Origin: Verrucomicrobiota bacterium
GTDB taxonomy: Bacteria > Verrucomicrobiota > Verrucomicrobiia > Opitutales > UBA953
NCBI GenBank assembly: GCA_026397965.1
Contig: JAPLTU010000039.1
Coordinates: 190,039-254,038 of the forward strand
Reading direction: 5' to 3'
Length of the DNA: 64,000 nucleotides
In this document: positions 53,185 to 63,073 of the stretch, in pieces
Numbering within the stretch: the stretch's first letter is position 1
Layout: every line of letters begins with the position of its first letter
Program-made: the position numbers and the translations under genes
Notes under the pieces: generated by a model
What the model was told of the DNA's origin: nothing
The model's database searches: none
What the model saw: the letters and a program-made list of their open reading frames with translations, nothing else

Positions 53185-53583
53185 TTACCAGACCTTGGCG
53201 AGGAGCTCGCCGCCTACTTTTTGGCGACGGGCTTCGGCGTCGGTCATGACGCCACGTGAAGTGGTGAGGATGGAAACACCCATGCCGCCAATGACCTTAG
53301 GGACGGTGGTGTAGCCGGCGTAAACACGACGACCAGGAGTGGAAACGCGCTCGATGCTCGTGATGGCAGGAACACCAGCCACATATTTGAGCGAAACTTC
53401 GAGAACGGGAAGACCTTCGCGCTCGGCCTTACGGTAGCCGGCGATGTAGCCAGATTCGGAAAGAATGCGAGCGACCCCTTCGCGGAGGCGGGACCATTGG
53501 ACGGAAATCACGGCCTTGTTTGCCTGTGAACCGTTACGAACGGAAGTGAGGAAATCCCCAATTGTATCAGTAGAAGCGGACAT
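53185..53583 (-). CDS. rpsH: Ribosomal protein S8
   Basis: Start at the ATG 53583 (MSASTDTIGDFLTSVRNGSQ); the ORF track extends into rpsN. 132 residues. The C-terminal signature reads GVSILTTSRGVMTDAEARRQ. It binds the central domain of 16S rRNA and represses the spc operon in other bacteria. Confidence 0.97.
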   Translation of the reverse strand: MSASTDTIGDFLTSVRNGSQANKAVISVQWSRLREGVARILSESGYIAGYRKAEREGLPVLEVSLKYVAGVPAITSIERVSTPGRRVYAGYTTVPKVIGGMGVSILTTSRGVMTDAEARRQKVGGELLAKVW

Positions 53584-53602
53584 GTTAGTAGTTCGTTGAG
53601 GA

Positions 53603-53908
53603 TTACCAAGAGGCCTTGGTGACGCCGGGAATCTGGCCGTTGAGGGCGAGTTCACGGAAAGTGATACGCGAGAGGCCGAACTTGCGAATGAACGCACGGG
53701 GACGTCCGGAGATAGAACAGCGATTCTTATGGCGCACCGGCGATGAGTTGCGGGGAAGCTCGGAGAGCTTACGTTGCGCTTCGTAGAAAGCTTCTTCGGT
53801 CACCTTAGGATCGGAGAGGATTTTTTTGAGTTCGGTGCGCTTAGCAGAGAACTTCTTAACGAGACGGGCGCGTTTGAGAGCGCGTTGGATGACAGACTTC
53901 TTGGCCAT
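53603..53908 (-). CDS. rpsN: Ribosomal protein S14 (zinc-independent form)
   Basis: 101 residues. [20 protein letters not shown] start and a C-terminal [20 protein letters not shown]. The long form without the CxxC zinc motif. It sits in the 30S head. 26-base gap to rplE. Confidence 0.97.
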   Translation of the reverse strand: MAKKSVIQRALKRARLVKKFSAKRTELKKILSDPKVTEEAFYEAQRKLSELPRNSSPVRHKNRCSISGRPRAFIRKFGLSRITFRELALNGQIPGVTKASW

Positions 53909-53934
53909 GCTGGTAAAGTTTAAGGGTTTAAGGT

Positions 53935-54528
53935 TTAGGCTTTGGCGGCGGCAGTGGCAGCGACAGCGGCCTCGGTGGCAGCCGTGGAACGACGGAAAGG
54001 CATCCCGAGGCTACGGAGTAACTCGCGGCCTTCGTCGTCGGTATTAGCAGTGGTCACGATGATCACATCCATGCCGATGTTAGCGCGTTGCGAACCATCA
54101 GCCTGGGTTTCGGGGAAGATTGTGTGGTCCGTGATACCGAGAGAATAATTCCCGCGACCGTCGAGACGGTTGGAGGTACCGCGGAAGTCGCGGATCATCG
54201 GAAGCGCCACGGCCGTCAGGCGGAGGTAAAACTCCCACATGCGCGCACCCCGGAGAGTGACCACGCAACCTAAAGGCATGCCTTGACGAACTTTGAAGCT
54301 CGCGACGCTTTTCTTGGCTTTGGTGATGACGGGCTTCTGACCCGAGAGCTTGGTGATTTCTTTGACGACTTCAGCCATATGGCCTTTATCGGCATCAGCC
54401 TTGAAAGCTGAATTGAGGACAATCTTGGTGAGATTGGGGACCTGGTGGACGTTCTTGTAACCGCGGCTCTTGATGAGCTCCGGAACGACCTTCTCGAGGT
54501 ATACCTTCTTGAGGTGTGGCGTAGACAT
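53935..54528 (-). CDS. rplE: Ribosomal protein L5
   Basis: 197 residues, the last 20 an Ala-rich tail ([14 protein letters not shown]) not usual in L5. The core is standard: [36 protein letters not shown]-type [20 protein letters not shown]. It binds 5S rRNA. 32-base gap to rplX. Confidence 0.97.
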   Translation of the reverse strand: MSTPHLKKVYLEKVVPELIKSRGYKNVHQVPNLTKIVLNSAFKADADKGHMAEVVKEITKLSGQKPVITKAKKSVASFKVRQGMPLGCVVTLRGARMWEFYLRLTAVALPMIRDFRGTSNRLDGRGNYSLGITDHTIFPETQADGSQRANIGMDVIIVTTANTDDEGRELLRSLGMPFRRSTAATEAAVAATAAAKA

Positions 54529-54560
54529 TATCGTAAAAATCTCGGGTGGTTTCGTTGGAA

Positions 54561-54830
54561 TTATTTAGCGGCTTTGGCTGGCTTCTTGGCGCGACGGGCG
54601 TCCCAGAGGGAGGCCAGCATCACGTTGGAACGATGGATGGGGGCTTCACGCTCGGTGATGCCGCCCTGTCCGTCTTGCGTACGTTTCAAGTGGCGTTTGA
54701 CGAGATTGAGGCCTTCGACAGTCAGGCGTTCATCGGCCCGGTTGTAGTTGACGACTTTCCCGCGCTTGCCCTTTTCGGCACCGGCGATGACGACGACTTC
54801 GTCGCCTTTTTTGATGTCAGTCTTGGACAT
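54561..54830 (-). CDS. rplX: Ribosomal protein L24
   Basis: 89 residues. The KOW motif [20 protein letters not shown] is near the N-terminus. An assembly initiator that binds 23S rRNA near the exit tunnel. It follows rplN by 5 bases. Confidence 0.97.
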   Translation of the reverse strand: MSKTDIKKGDEVVVIAGAEKGKRGKVVNYNRADERLTVEGLNLVKRHLKRTQDGQGGITEREAPIHRSNVMLASLWDARRAKKPAKAAK

Positions 54831-54835
54831 GGTTT

Positions 54836-55201
54836 TCAGAGTACCTCAGGAGCGAGGGAGATGATCTTCATGAAGTTCTTGCCGCGAAGTTCGCGCGCAA
54901 CGGGGCCGAAGATACGGGTGCCCTTAGGATTGCCGTTATCGTCGAGGATCACGACGGCATTGGTGTCAAAGCGGAGGTAGCTGCCATCCGAACGGCGGAT
55001 TGGAGCAACCGTACGGACGATGACGGCCCGGCACACGGAACCCTTTTTCACCTGGGCGTCGGGCGTCGAGTCCTTGACGGAGCAAATGATGACGTCGCCG
55101 ATACCTGCGGTATCAGTCAACTGGCCGAGGCGGCGAATCATGCGCACCTTACGGGCGCCGGTATTGTCGGCTACGTCGAGCCGGGAAAGCATCTGAATCA
55201 T
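54836..55201 (-). CDS. rplN: Ribosomal protein L14
   Basis: 121 residues. [39 protein letters not shown] and the ending [12 protein letters not shown]. Sits at the subunit interface. 36-base gap to rpsQ. Confidence 0.98.
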   Translation of the reverse strand: MIQMLSRLDVADNTGARKVRMIRRLGQLTDTAGIGDVIICSVKDSTPDAQVKKGSVCRAVIVRTVAPIRRSDGSYLRFDTNAVVILDDNGNPKGTRIFGPVARELRGKNFMKIISLAPEVL

Positions 55202-55237
55202 GTTATAAAGGAGCTAGGTTTTAGGTGAGTGACTTAC

Positions 55238-55522
55238 TCAGTCTTCCACAGATTGGGCGGCGACCTTCGCGGCTTCAACGACGCGGACAATGCGCCAGCG
55301 CTTGAGCTTGGATAGAGGGCGCGTTTCCATGATTTCGACTTTGTCGCCGACTTTACATTCGTTCTTTTCGTCATGGGCGTGCAACACGGTGCGGCGCTTG
55401 ACTTCTTTCCCGTATACGGGGTGAGGAACAGTGTACTGGAAGTTGACCTTGACGGTCTTGTCGCCTGATCGGGAGGCGATGAAACCCAGAAGGGTTTTAC
55501 GGTTGGAGCGAGACTCGGACAT
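55238..55522 (-). CDS. rpsQ: Ribosomal protein S17
   Basis: 94 residues. RKTLLGFIASRSGDKTVKVN and the conserved KVGDKVEIMETRPLSKLKRW. An OB-fold protein binding the 5' domain of 16S rRNA. 24-base gap to rpmC. Confidence 0.97.
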   Translation of the reverse strand: MSESRSNRKTLLGFIASRSGDKTVKVNFQYTVPHPVYGKEVKRRTVLHAHDEKNECKVGDKVEIMETRPLSKLKRWRIVRVVEAAKVAAQSVED

Positions 55523-55546
55523 CGGGAATTGAGTTAGTTGTGAGGA

Positions 55547-55777
55547 TTACTTCTTCTTCGCAGGCGTCGACAGGCCGGAGAGGACCGTCATGCAACGGGC
55601 CACATCGCGGCGCAGGGCACGGAAGCGGGAGGGATTTTCGACGCCGCCCGTAGCCTTACGAAGACGCAGCTGCAGGAGTTCTTCGCGGGCTTCGCGAATA
55701 CGCTTCTGCAGTTCGGCAGGGGCCAGTGGGCGGAGGGCCGTGGCAGCGGTGGGTTTATCTTTCCGGTAGGTGGACAT
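55547..55777 (-). CDS. rpmC: Ribosomal protein L29
   Basis: 76 residues with an N-terminal extension of about 15 ([19 protein letters not shown]) before the helical hairpin ([20 protein letters not shown]). Binds at the exit tunnel. 41-base gap to rplP. Confidence 0.93.
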   Translation of the reverse strand: MSTYRKDKPTAATALRPLAPAELQKRIREAREELLQLRLRKATGGVENPSRFRALRRDVARCMTVLSGLSTPAKKK

Positions 55778-55818
55778 CGGTGAAAAGGGTCAGTTATGGG
55801 TGGTCGAAGCCGGGTTCA

Positions 55819-56247
55819 TCAATACTTTTCGAGCTCTTCACGAGCGACGAAGCGACAACGGACTTGGAGTTTGGTGTCGGCAAGGCGCATAGCCTCGCGA
55901 GCGACGGTGATGGTGACGCCACCCACTTCGAAAAGCATGGTGCCTGGCTTTACGACAGAAACATAGTATTCGACGCTGCCCTTACCGGAGCCCATGCGGA
56001 CTTCGGCCGGCTTACGCGTGACAGGGGTGTGAGGGAAGATGCGCATCCACATCTTGCCCTTTCGCTTCAGCGAACGAGAGATGGCGATACGAGCGGCTTC
56101 GATTTGATTGGCAGGCAAACGGGCACGATCCAGAGACTGGATGCCGAAGTCGCCGAAAGAGAGCGTATTGCAGGTAGTCGCGTTACCGCGGATCTTACCC
56201 TTACGGTGTTTACGCCACTTGGTGCGAGCTGGTTGGAGATTGGCCAT
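55819..56247 (-). CDS. rplP: Ribosomal protein L16
   Basis: 142 residues. KWRKHRKGKIRGNATTCNTL start, RLPANQIEAARIAISRSLKR, MGSGKGSVEYYVSVVKPGTM. It lies near the peptidyl transferase centre. Usual place between rpsC and rpmC. Confidence 0.98.
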   Translation of the reverse strand: MANLQPARTKWRKHRKGKIRGNATTCNTLSFGDFGIQSLDRARLPANQIEAARIAISRSLKRKGKMWMRIFPHTPVTRKPAEVRMGSGKGSVEYYVSVVKPGTMLFEVGGVTITVAREAMRLADTKLQVRCRFVAREELEKY

Positions 56248-56282
56248 GGTGTCTTAGGATTTCTTCGGTTTGTTCGATCGGC

Positions 56283-56924
56283 TTAAAACTCTGAGTCCTT
56301 GGCGCAAATCCAGCACTTGATGCCGAGCTTGCCGTAAAGGGTACGAGCTTCTGCGAAACCATAATCGATATTTTCGCGGAGAGTGTGGAGAGGGACGCGA
56401 CCGACGCGGGCAGATTCGACGCGGGCGATTTCAGCGCCACCGAGGCGACCACCGAGACGCAAGCGGATGCCGTCGGCACCGTTGCTCATGGTTGTCTGGA
56501 CGGCCTTTTTCATGGCGCGACGGAAAGAAATGCGGCGCTCGAGCTGCAGGGCGACGTTTTCGGCGACGAGCTGGGCAACCAAATCAGGGCGCTTCACTTC
56601 GTTGACTTCAAGAATGACGTCGTCGATGCGTTCCTTGCCGGCGACCTTCTGGATTTCTTCGCGAAGTTTCTTGAGCTCATCTCCCTTGCGGCCGATGACG
56701 ACTCCAGGGCGGGCGGTCCAGATCCGGACGCGAACCTTCTTAGCCGCACGTTCGATAAAGATGCGGGGAACCGCAGCCTGGCGGAGTTTTTCCTTCAGAT
56801 ACTGGCGGATACGGTAGTCCTCCAAAATGTTAGCCGGGAAGTCGCGCTTAGTGGCGTACCAGCGAGATTCCCAGTTGCGACGGACGGCTAAACGGAAGCC
56901 GATTGGATTTACTTTCTGGCCCAT
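56283..56924 (-). CDS. rpsC: Ribosomal protein S3
   Basis: 213 residues. MGQKVNPIGFRLAVRRNWES start, a KH domain with PGVVIGRKGDELKKLREEIQ, and the C-terminal IDYGFAEARTLYGKLGIKCW. It forms part of the mRNA entry tunnel. 12-base gap to rplV. Confidence 0.98.
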   Translation of the reverse strand: MGQKVNPIGFRLAVRRNWESRWYATKRDFPANILEDYRIRQYLKEKLRQAAVPRIFIERAAKKVRVRIWTARPGVVIGRKGDELKKLREEIQKVAGKERIDDVILEVNEVKRPDLVAQLVAENVALQLERRISFRRAMKKAVQTTMSNGADGIRLRLGGRLGGAEIARVESARVGRVPLHTLRENIDYGFAEARTLYGKLGIKCWICAKDSEF

Positions 56925-56936
56925 AGGGTGCGGAAA

Positions 56937-57275
56937 TTATTTGGTGGCGGAGCCGAGAGCCACGCGAATGTGGCTCATGGACTTGTGGATAGGGTGAGCC
57001 GATCCTCGGGCCGCCGGCATCGAACGTTTGATGACGGGTCCTTGGTTTACGGTGGCGGAAACAACGACGAGGTCGGTGCTTGAAAGATTGTGATTATTCT
57101 CGGCGTTCGCGATGGCGCTCGCGAGCGTCTTGCTCAGGAGGCGAGCAGACTTGCGAGGGATAAAGCGGAGCAGCTGGACGGCTTCTTCGGCCGGGAGGCC
57201 TTGGATTTGGCGCGCAACTTCTCGCACCTTCTGGGGCGACATACGAGCAAAGCGGGTGGTGGCGTGGACTTCCAT
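56937..57275 (-). CDS. rplV: Ribosomal protein L22
   Basis: The ORF track starts at TTG 57299; the ATG at 57275 (MEVHATTRFARMSPQKVREV) is the family start, giving 112 residues. The tunnel loop and GSAHPIHKSMSHIRVALG end are standard. A small secreted-type gene separates it from rpsS, with a 20-base gap. Confidence 0.97.
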   Translation of the reverse strand: MEVHATTRFARMSPQKVREVARQIQGLPAEEAVQLLRFIPRKSARLLSKTLASAIANAENNHNLSSTDLVVVSATVNQGPVIKRSMPAARGSAHPIHKSMSHIRVALGSATK

Positions 57276-57295
57276 GACGTTGGTTAAATGATTGT

Positions 57296-57634
57296 TCAAA
57301 TACGAGGGTTAGCGCGTGGGGAGACGAGGTCGCCGGAAAGAATCCGAGCGCCGGCATCAAGAGAGAGGATCAAAGCAACGGCGCGCGCGCGGGTTGCTTC
57401 GGCGATCACCACGGAGCCGAGAGGCAGGCCGTTGCGAGTCACCGTACAAACAGAACCGGGGCGGAAGCCGCGATCGTGTCCACCTTCTAAGACTACCAAA
57501 TCCGTCGTCTGGCCAGTAATGACCGAGACAACCGGAGCCTTGCCGTCCGCTTCCGCCAACCCGAGCGCACGCGTCTCCATGGCAACCGCGGAAGCGGCAG
57601 CGAGGAAAGCGAACATGGAAAGGGCGGAACGCAC
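57296..57634 (-). CDS. Small predicted secreted protein embedded in the S10 operon
   Basis: 112 residues. The GTG start gives MRSALSMFAFLAAASAVA, a signal peptide with a basic n-region; the alternative ATG at 57616 would remove the arginine. The mature part has GHDRGFRPGSVCTVTRNGLP, LGSVVIAEATRARAVALIL and GDLVSPR, the pattern of a small beta-barrel as in the FlgT C-terminal family (a resemblance, not an assignment). It begins 7 bases after rpsS and ends 20 bases before rplV, so it is co-transcribed with ribosomal proteins. Codon style matches its neighbours. Function unknown. Confidence 0.75.
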   Translation of the reverse strand: MRSALSMFAFLAAASAVAMETRALGLAEADGKAPVVSVITGQTTDLVVLEGGHDRGFRPGSVCTVTRNGLPLGSVVIAEATRARAVALILSLDAGARILSGDLVSPRANPRI

Positions 57635-57641
57635 GAAGAGA

Positions 57642-57920
57642 TTATTGAGCTTCCTTACGAGAAGGCTGGGTGTGTTGACGGAAGGTACGCGTCGGCGAGA
57701 ATTCGCCTAACTTGTGACCGACCATATTTTCCGTCACATAAACGGGGATGAATGCCTTACCGTTATGGACTTCGATATTGAGACCGACGAATTCAGGGGT
57801 GACCGTCGAACGACGCGACCAGGTCTTAATCGGCTTGCGGCTGCTGGCTTTTTGGGCCGCGGCAATCTTGACGATTAGTTGTGGGTCGACGAAATAACCT
57901 TTTTTGCGAGAGCGTGCCAT
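57642..57920 (-). CDS. rpsS: Ribosomal protein S19
   Basis: 92 residues. [40 protein letters not shown]. Located in the 30S head. It normally precedes rplV directly; here the extra gene intervenes. Confidence 0.98.
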   Translation of the reverse strand: MARSRKKGYFVDPQLIVKIAAAQKASSRKPIKTWSRRSTVTPEFVGLNIEVHNGKAFIPVYVTENMVGHKLGEFSPTRTFRQHTQPSRKEAQ

Positions 57921-57941
57921 GGTGTGGGTAAGCGGTTCAGA

Positions 57942-58802
57942 TTAGACCTGCTTCACCTTCCGGCCGTTGCGGCGGACGATGATTTGGTTGTTAGAAGCTT
58001 TGGACTTCGTGCGCGTAGGGAAACCCTTAGCGAGCTGGCTCCAAGGAGACTTGAGGTGTTGACGACCGCCTCCGCCTTTAGATTTACCACCGCCACCCCC
58101 GTTAGGGTGATCGACAGGGTTCATGGCGATACCGCGGACCCGAGGGCGACGACCCTTCCAGCGGTTACGACCGGCCTTACCGAGGCTGGCGTTGTGGTGA
58201 TCGACGTTACCGACGATCCCAACGGTGGCGCGGCATTCAGCGTGAATGTAACGCTGTTCACCGGAAGGAAGGCGCAGGATGGCGCGGCCATCTTCGATGC
58301 CTAAAAGCTGAGCGAAACCACCGGCCGAACGGGCGATTTGCGCGCCGCGACCGGGTTCGATTTCGACGCAATGAATAAAGGTCGCTGGGGCGATTAAGCG
58401 CAGGGGCAAGGACAGACCTGGAACCAATTGCTCTTGGGCGGTGTTCGTGCTGACGACTTTATCGCCAACCTTGAGGCCATCGGGAGCCAAGATATAACTG
58501 AGGGTCTTGTCGGCGTACTCGAGCAAGGCCAAGTGCGAGGTGCGATTAGGATCGTATTCAATCCGGAGCACGGTGGCGACTTCGTCGAGACGGTCGCGAC
58601 GGAAATCGACCGTACGGTAAAGCTTTTTATGACCTCCGCCACGACGACGAGAAGTGATGCGTCCGTAACAATTACGACCGCGGGCGCGGTGATTGCTTTC
58701 GGTTAACGCACGCTCGGGGCGGCCGGTGTGGAGCCCTTCGGTCTTAACGCGTACGAGGAAGCGTTGACCTGGGGTGATGGGGCGATGGGTTACGAGTGGC
58801 AT
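57942..58802 (-). CDS. rplB: Ribosomal protein L2
   Basis: 286 residues. GRNCYGRITSRRRGGGHKKL and the C-terminal region with GKAGRNRWKGRRPRVRGIAM and MNPVDHPNGGGGGKSKGG, containing the conserved His needed for peptidyl transferase. 19-base gap to rplW. Confidence 0.98.
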   Translation of the reverse strand: MPLVTHRPITPGQRFLVRVKTEGLHTGRPERALTESNHRARGRNCYGRITSRRRGGGHKKLYRTVDFRRDRLDEVATVLRIEYDPNRTSHLALLEYADKTLSYILAPDGLKVGDKVVSTNTAQEQLVPGLSLPLRLIAPATFIHCVEIEPGRGAQIARSAGGFAQLLGIEDGRAILRLPSGEQRYIHAECRATVGIVGNVDHHNASLGKAGRNRWKGRRPRVRGIAMNPVDHPNGGGGGKSKGGGGRQHLKSPWSQLAKGFPTRTKSKASNNQIIVRRNGRKVKQV

Positions 58803-58821
58803 GTCGGGATGACTCCGAGAA

Positions 58822-59109
58822 TTAGGCGAGGGAGATGACGTCGCCCTTCTTCAGGGTGACGATGGCACGACGAGAAATGGACTCGGCGTAAATAGAACCG
58901 CTGCCTAAACGGCTGCGGCGAACCTTACCCTTGCGGATGAGGATATTGATTTTGATCACGGTGACCTTAAAGGAGGCCTCGATGGCAGCCTTTACTTGAC
59001 GACGGTCGGCTCCGGGAAGGATCTCGAAAACGTACTTATTGGCTTCAGCAAGGCCGGATGCCTTTTCGGTCAGGATCGGACGGCTGATGATTTCAGAAGC
59101 TGGCTTCAT
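58822..59109 (-). CDS. rplW: Ribosomal protein L23
   Basis: 95 residues. ISRPILTEKASGLAEANKYV, QVKAAIEASFKVTVIKINIL. It docks trigger factor and SRP at the exit tunnel. 12-base gap to rplD. Confidence 0.97.
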   Translation of the reverse strand: MKPASEIISRPILTEKASGLAEANKYVFEILPGADRRQVKAAIEASFKVTVIKINILIRKGKVRRSRLGSGSIYAESISRRAIVTLKKGDVISLA

Positions 59110-59121
59110 GGTATTCGTTAC

Positions 59122-59748
59122 TTAGTTTTTGGCGCGTTCGAGGACCTTTTTGAGGCCTTCCTCGGAAATCAACACGCGGGGCGTGCGAACGAGGTCGAGT
59201 GCGTTAAGGTTGGAAGAGTTGGAGAAAATCGCGCGCTCGACGTTGCGGCTGGCGCGGAGCACTGGCTCGGCCCAGGTGCTGTCAACGACGAGGAGTCGCT
59301 TGCCGGCTGGGCTGACGTTGGCGAGCACCTTGACGAAGAGTTTGGTCTTCGGCTTACTGACTTCAAAGTGTTCGATGACTTGAAGGCCACCGTCGGCGGC
59401 GAGTTCAAAGAGCGCACGTTGCAGGGCGATTTTCTTCGCCTGATTGGTGATGGTCTTCGACCAGTCACGCGGACGGGGCCCGAAAACAATACCACCCTTG
59501 TAAAGCTGGGGAGCACGCTTGTCGCCGTGACGGGATCCGCCGGAGCCTTTTTGAGGCAGCATTTTCTTACCAGAACCAGACACTTCTCCGTAATCCTTGG
59601 TCTTGGAAGTGCCTTGGCGCTTGTTGGCCTGGTAAGAGATGATGACCTGCTTAAGCAGGGCCACGCCTTTATTGCCCTCGAAAGAGGGGATATCGAATTC
59701 CTTCTCGGTGAAGGCAGATCCGTCAGGCTTGTAAACTTTGAGCTTCAT
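59122..59748 (-). CDS. rplD: Ribosomal protein L4
   Basis: 208 residues. The central loop has PQKGSGGSRHGDKRAPQLYK and GGIVFGPRPRDWS, reaching the exit tunnel. In E. coli L4 represses its own operon; no such leader was identified here. Confidence 0.97.
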   Translation of the reverse strand: MKLKVYKPDGSAFTEKEFDIPSFEGNKGVALLKQVIISYQANKRQGTSKTKDYGEVSGSGKKMLPQKGSGGSRHGDKRAPQLYKGGIVFGPRPRDWSKTITNQAKKIALQRALFELAADGGLQVIEHFEVSKPKTKLFVKVLANVSPAGKRLLVVDSTWAEPVLRASRNVERAIFSNSSNLNALDLVRTPRVLISEEGLKKVLERAKN

Positions 59749-59769
59749 ATCGCGATCGTTCTTGATGGG

Positions 59770-60402
59770 TTACTTGGACTTCTTGGCTGGACGAACGAGG
59801 ACAACCTCGCCGTTGGCACCAGGGAAACTGCCCTTGATGAGCAGAAGGTTTTTCTCGGCGAGGACTTGGACGACGCGGAGGTTTTGGACGGTGCGCTGCA
59901 CGGAGCCCATGTGGCCAGGCATACGCTTACCTTTAAAGACGTGACCAGGAGTCTGACGCATACCGATCGAGCCGATACGGCGGTGCATCATGTGACCGTG
60001 AGAGTCAGGCTGGCCGGCCATATCGTAGCGCTTCATGACGCCCTGGAATCCGCGGCCCTTGACGGTGCCGATGACATCGACCATTTGGCCAGGGGTAAAT
60101 TTCTCGACCGTGATGACATCGCCCACTTTGACGTCGACCGCAGCTGGTTGACGAATCTCGTGGAGGTGACGGTGAGGGGCGACGCCTGCCTTGCGCAGGT
60201 GCCCGAGCTCGCCACCGGAGAGGCGACTCTCCTTCTGGGTGCCAAAGGCGATCTGAACGGCATTATAGCCATCGTTGGCCATGGTCTTGACCTGGGTAAT
60301 AGGGCAAGGGCCGGCTTGGATGACCGTAACAGGGACGAGGTTGTTCTCCGCGTCGTAAACCTGGGTCATGCCGATTTTTTTACCGAGTAGCTGGTGTTTC
60401 AT
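59770..60402 (-). CDS. rplC: Ribosomal protein L3
   Basis: 210 residues. LLGKKIGMTQVYDAENNLVP start and the GKGRGFQGVMKRYDMAGQP-type segment with RIGSIGMRQTPGHVFKGKRM. It starts 50S assembly. A 145-base gap separates it from rpsJ; this gap holds a short GGTTC/GAACC hairpin near 60419-60432 and nothing else I can name. Confidence 0.98.
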   Translation of the reverse strand: MKHQLLGKKIGMTQVYDAENNLVPVTVIQAGPCPITQVKTMANDGYNAVQIAFGTQKESRLSGGELGHLRKAGVAPHRHLHEIRQPAAVDVKVGDVITVEKFTPGQMVDVIGTVKGRGFQGVMKRYDMAGQPDSHGHMMHRRIGSIGMRQTPGHVFKGKRMPGHMGSVQRTVQNLRVVQVLAEKNLLLIKGSFPGANGEVVLVRPAKKSK

Positions 60403-60547
60403 TTTCTAAGAGGCAGGTGGTTCGTGAGAACCGTTTGGTCATTGCTGACCTGCATTAGGCTTAGGATATCCTTGCGGAATCTTGGTCCTGAAGAGGGGCG
60501 CTGGCGGCCTGCGTTGGGTTATTGGTTAAGGTGGAAGGGTTGAGGAG

Positions 60548-60856
60548 TTAGACAACGATGTTGATGTCAACCCCAGAAGGTAAATTAAGCTTCTTCAATT
60601 CGTCTACCGTCTGAGAATTAGGCTCCATAATCTCGATTAGACGCTTGTGCGTGCGGATTTCGAATTGGTCCATCGACTTTTTGTCGACGTGCGGGGAGCG
60701 ATTCACCGTGAGGCGAGCGATATCCGTAGGCAGCGGGATAGGGCCAGTAACGCGAGCGCCGGTGCGCTTGGCGGTGTCAACGATCTCATTGGCCGATTGG
60801 TCTACCATGCGGTAGTCGAAACCTTTGAGCTTAATGCGGATTTTGGTGCGGGCCAT
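60548..60856 (-). CDS. rpsJ: Ribosomal protein S10
   Basis: 102 residues. [40 protein letters not shown]. It is a 30S head protein and NusE partner in antitermination. It follows fusA by 24 bases, so the str and S10 blocks may be one transcript. Confidence 0.98.
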   Translation of the reverse strand: MARTKIRIKLKGFDYRMVDQSANEIVDTAKRTGARVTGPIPLPTDIARLTVNRSPHVDKKSMDQFEIRTHKRLIEIMEPNSQTVDELKKLNLPSGVDINIVV

Positions 60857-60880
60857 CGGGAGTTGGGTCAGGAAGAAAGG

Positions 60881-63028
60881 TTAGGTGCGGGCAGGAGCGC
60901 GAGTGGAAGACTCGACAACTTGCTTGAGGATCGAGGCAGGTACTTGCTCGAAATTGCCGGGCTCCATGGAATAAGAAGCACGTCCCTTCGAGAGGGAACG
61001 GACGTCCGTGGAGTAACCGAACATTTCAGCGAGAGGGACCAACGAGTTGATATTGCAGAGACCGTTCTTGGTTTCCATGCCTTGGATTTGTCCACGGCGA
61101 CGGTTCAAGTCTCCCATGATATCACCCTGATATTCCTCAGGAGTGACGACTTCGACCTTCATGATCGGCTCGAGCAGGATGGGCTTAGCATCTTTCATTG
61201 CGTCCTTGAACGCAAAGATACCAGCCATCTTGAAAGCCATTTCATTGGAGTCCACTTCGTGGAAGGAACCAAAGACAATCGAGGCCTTGAAATCGATAAC
61301 AGGGTAGCCGGCGACGGTGCCATTGTTGGCAGCTTCGTTGATACCTTCGATGGTGGGCTTGATGAATTCCTTAGGAATAACGCCGCCAACGATTTCGCTG
61401 ATAACTTCCTGGCCCTTGCCGGGATTCGGCTCGAGCTTGATTTCAGCGTGACCATATTGACCGCGGCCACCGGACTGACGGATGAATTTTCCGACACCTT
61501 CGGAGGCGAGCTTGATGGTTTCGCGGTAGGAAATCTGGGGCTTGCCGGACTTGGCTTCGACTTTGAATTCGCGCTTCAAGCGGTCGACGATGATTTCAAG
61601 GTGCAACTCGCCCATGCCCGAAATAAGGGTCTGGCCGGTTTCCTGATTAGTCGTAACGCGGAAAGTAGGATCTTCTTGAGCCAAGCGCTGTAAGCCGAGC
61701 GAGAGACGCTCTTGGTCGCCCTTGGAATTAGGCTCGATGGACATCGAGATGACCGGGTCGGCGAAAGTGGTCTTCTCGAGGATGAGGTCATCCTCCATGG
61801 TCAACGTGTCGCCGGTCGCGATATCCTTCGGACCGATGATCGCACAGATATCACCCGAATAGGCGACGTCGATTTCTTCCCGATCCATCGCGCGTAGCAG
61901 GACGATACGTGAGATACGTTCGTTCTTTCTCGTCCGCGGATTGTAAAGCGCTTCACCCTTCTTGAGCTGTCCGCGGTAGACCCGGAAGAAGACTAATTGT
62001 CCGACGTGAATGTCAGACCAGAGTTTGAAACAAAGACCGGTGACTTTGGCCTTATCGTCCGGACCGATGATGATTTCGGTATCGCCGTCATCCGTGAAGG
62101 CACGCTGGCCTTTCATGTCGATCGGGGAAGGCAGGAAGTCGACGACGCAGTCGAGGAGCATCTGCACGCCTTTGTTTTTGAAAGCGGAGCCGGGGATCAC
62201 GCCGATGAAATTCATCGAAAGGGTAGCCTTACGGATGCCCGTGCGCATTTCCTCGATGGTCACTTCTTGTCCGTCTAAATATTTTGAGGCTAAAACATCG
62301 TCGAAGTCGGCCAGCGCTTCGATCAACTTGATGCGCCATTCTTTGGCTTCGCCTACTTGTTTTTCGGGGATGGCAATCTCGTTAAACTTCATGCCCTTCG
62401 GGTCGGTCTCGTCGTAAAGGTAGGCGACGTTCTTAATCAGATCGATCATGCCTTTGAAGTCTTCGCCTTGACCAATCGGGATGAAAAGCGGGTGGGCATT
62501 GCCCTTAAGTTTTTCGCGGATGTCGTCCACGGCGCCGAAGTAATCAGCTCCCGTCCGGTCCATCTTGTTCACGAAAGCGACGCGGGGGACGCTGTACTTG
62601 TTCATCTGGCGCCAGACGGTCTCGGACTGGGGCTGGACGCCGGCGACGGCGCAGAAAACGGCGACGGCACCATCGAGGACGCGCAAAGAACGCTCTACCT
62701 CGGCGGTAAAGTCGACGTGGCCAGGCGTATCGATGATGTTAATCCGGTGGTCGATGTTAGCAAAATGCCCTTCCTTGGTCTTCCAGCCGGCGGAAATAGC
62801 GGCCGCGGTGATGGTGATCCCGCGTTCGCGCTCTTGCTCCATCCAGTCGGTCGTGGCGGTGCCATCGTGAACTTCGCCCATCTTATGGACGACGCCCGTG
62901 TAAAAGAGAATGCGCTCGGTGGTCGTGGTCTTGCCGGCATCGATGTGCGCAGCGATGCCGATATTACGCGTGTGCTCGAGCGGATAAGCGCGAGCCGAAG
63001 AATTGAGGGAAGAGAGAGCGGAGGACAT
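60881..63028 (-). CDS. fusA: Elongation factor G
   Basis: 715 residues. G1 [15 protein letters not shown], switch [14 protein letters not shown]3 [13 protein letters not shown]4 [11 protein letters not shown], and domains II-V with the translocation-tip loop [15 protein letters not shown]. It moves tRNAs and mRNA after peptide transfer. Upstream rpsG is separated by 45 bases. tuf does not follow, being with tRNA-Thr at 22.5 kb. Confidence 0.98.
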   Translation of the reverse strand: MSSALSSLNSSARAYPLEHTRNIGIAAHIDAGKTTTTERILFYTGVVHKMGEVHDGTATTDWMEQERERGITITAAAISAGWKTKEGHFANIDHRINIIDTPGHVDFTAEVERSLRVLDGAVAVFCAVAGVQPQSETVWRQMNKYSVPRVAFVNKMDRTGADYFGAVDDIREKLKGNAHPLFIPIGQGEDFKGMIDLIKNVAYLYDETDPKGMKFNEIAIPEKQVGEAKEWRIKLIEALADFDDVLASKYLDGQEVTIEEMRTGIRKATLSMNFIGVIPGSAFKNKGVQMLLDCVVDFLPSPIDMKGQRAFTDDGDTEIIIGPDDKAKVTGLCFKLWSDIHVGQLVFFRVYRGQLKKGEALYNPRTRKNERISRIVLLRAMDREEIDVAYSGDICAIIGPKDIATGDTLTMEDDLILEKTTFADPVISMSIEPNSKGDQERLSLGLQRLAQEDPTFRVTTNQETGQTLISGMGELHLEIIVDRLKREFKVEAKSGKPQISYRETIKLASEGVGKFIRQSGGRGQYGHAEIKLEPNPGKGQEVISEIVGGVIPKEFIKPTIEGINEAANNGTVAGYPVIDFKASIVFGSFHEVDSNEMAFKMAGIFAFKDAMKDAKPILLEPIMKVEVVTPEEYQGDIMGDLNRRRGQIQGMETKNGLCNINSLVPLAEMFGYSTDVRSLSKGRASYSMEPGNFEQVPASILKQVVESSTRAPART

Positions 63029-63073
63029 GGTCGTAACCTGCGGTTCGGCCTAAAGGTTTATCGTGGCTAGGGG

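Noticed and set aside
58996-60390. 464-residue plus-strand ORF antisense to rplW, rplD and rplC
   Set aside because: It lies wholly opposite three certain ribosomal genes and shows no family motif; it is a frame-mirror of their codon bias.
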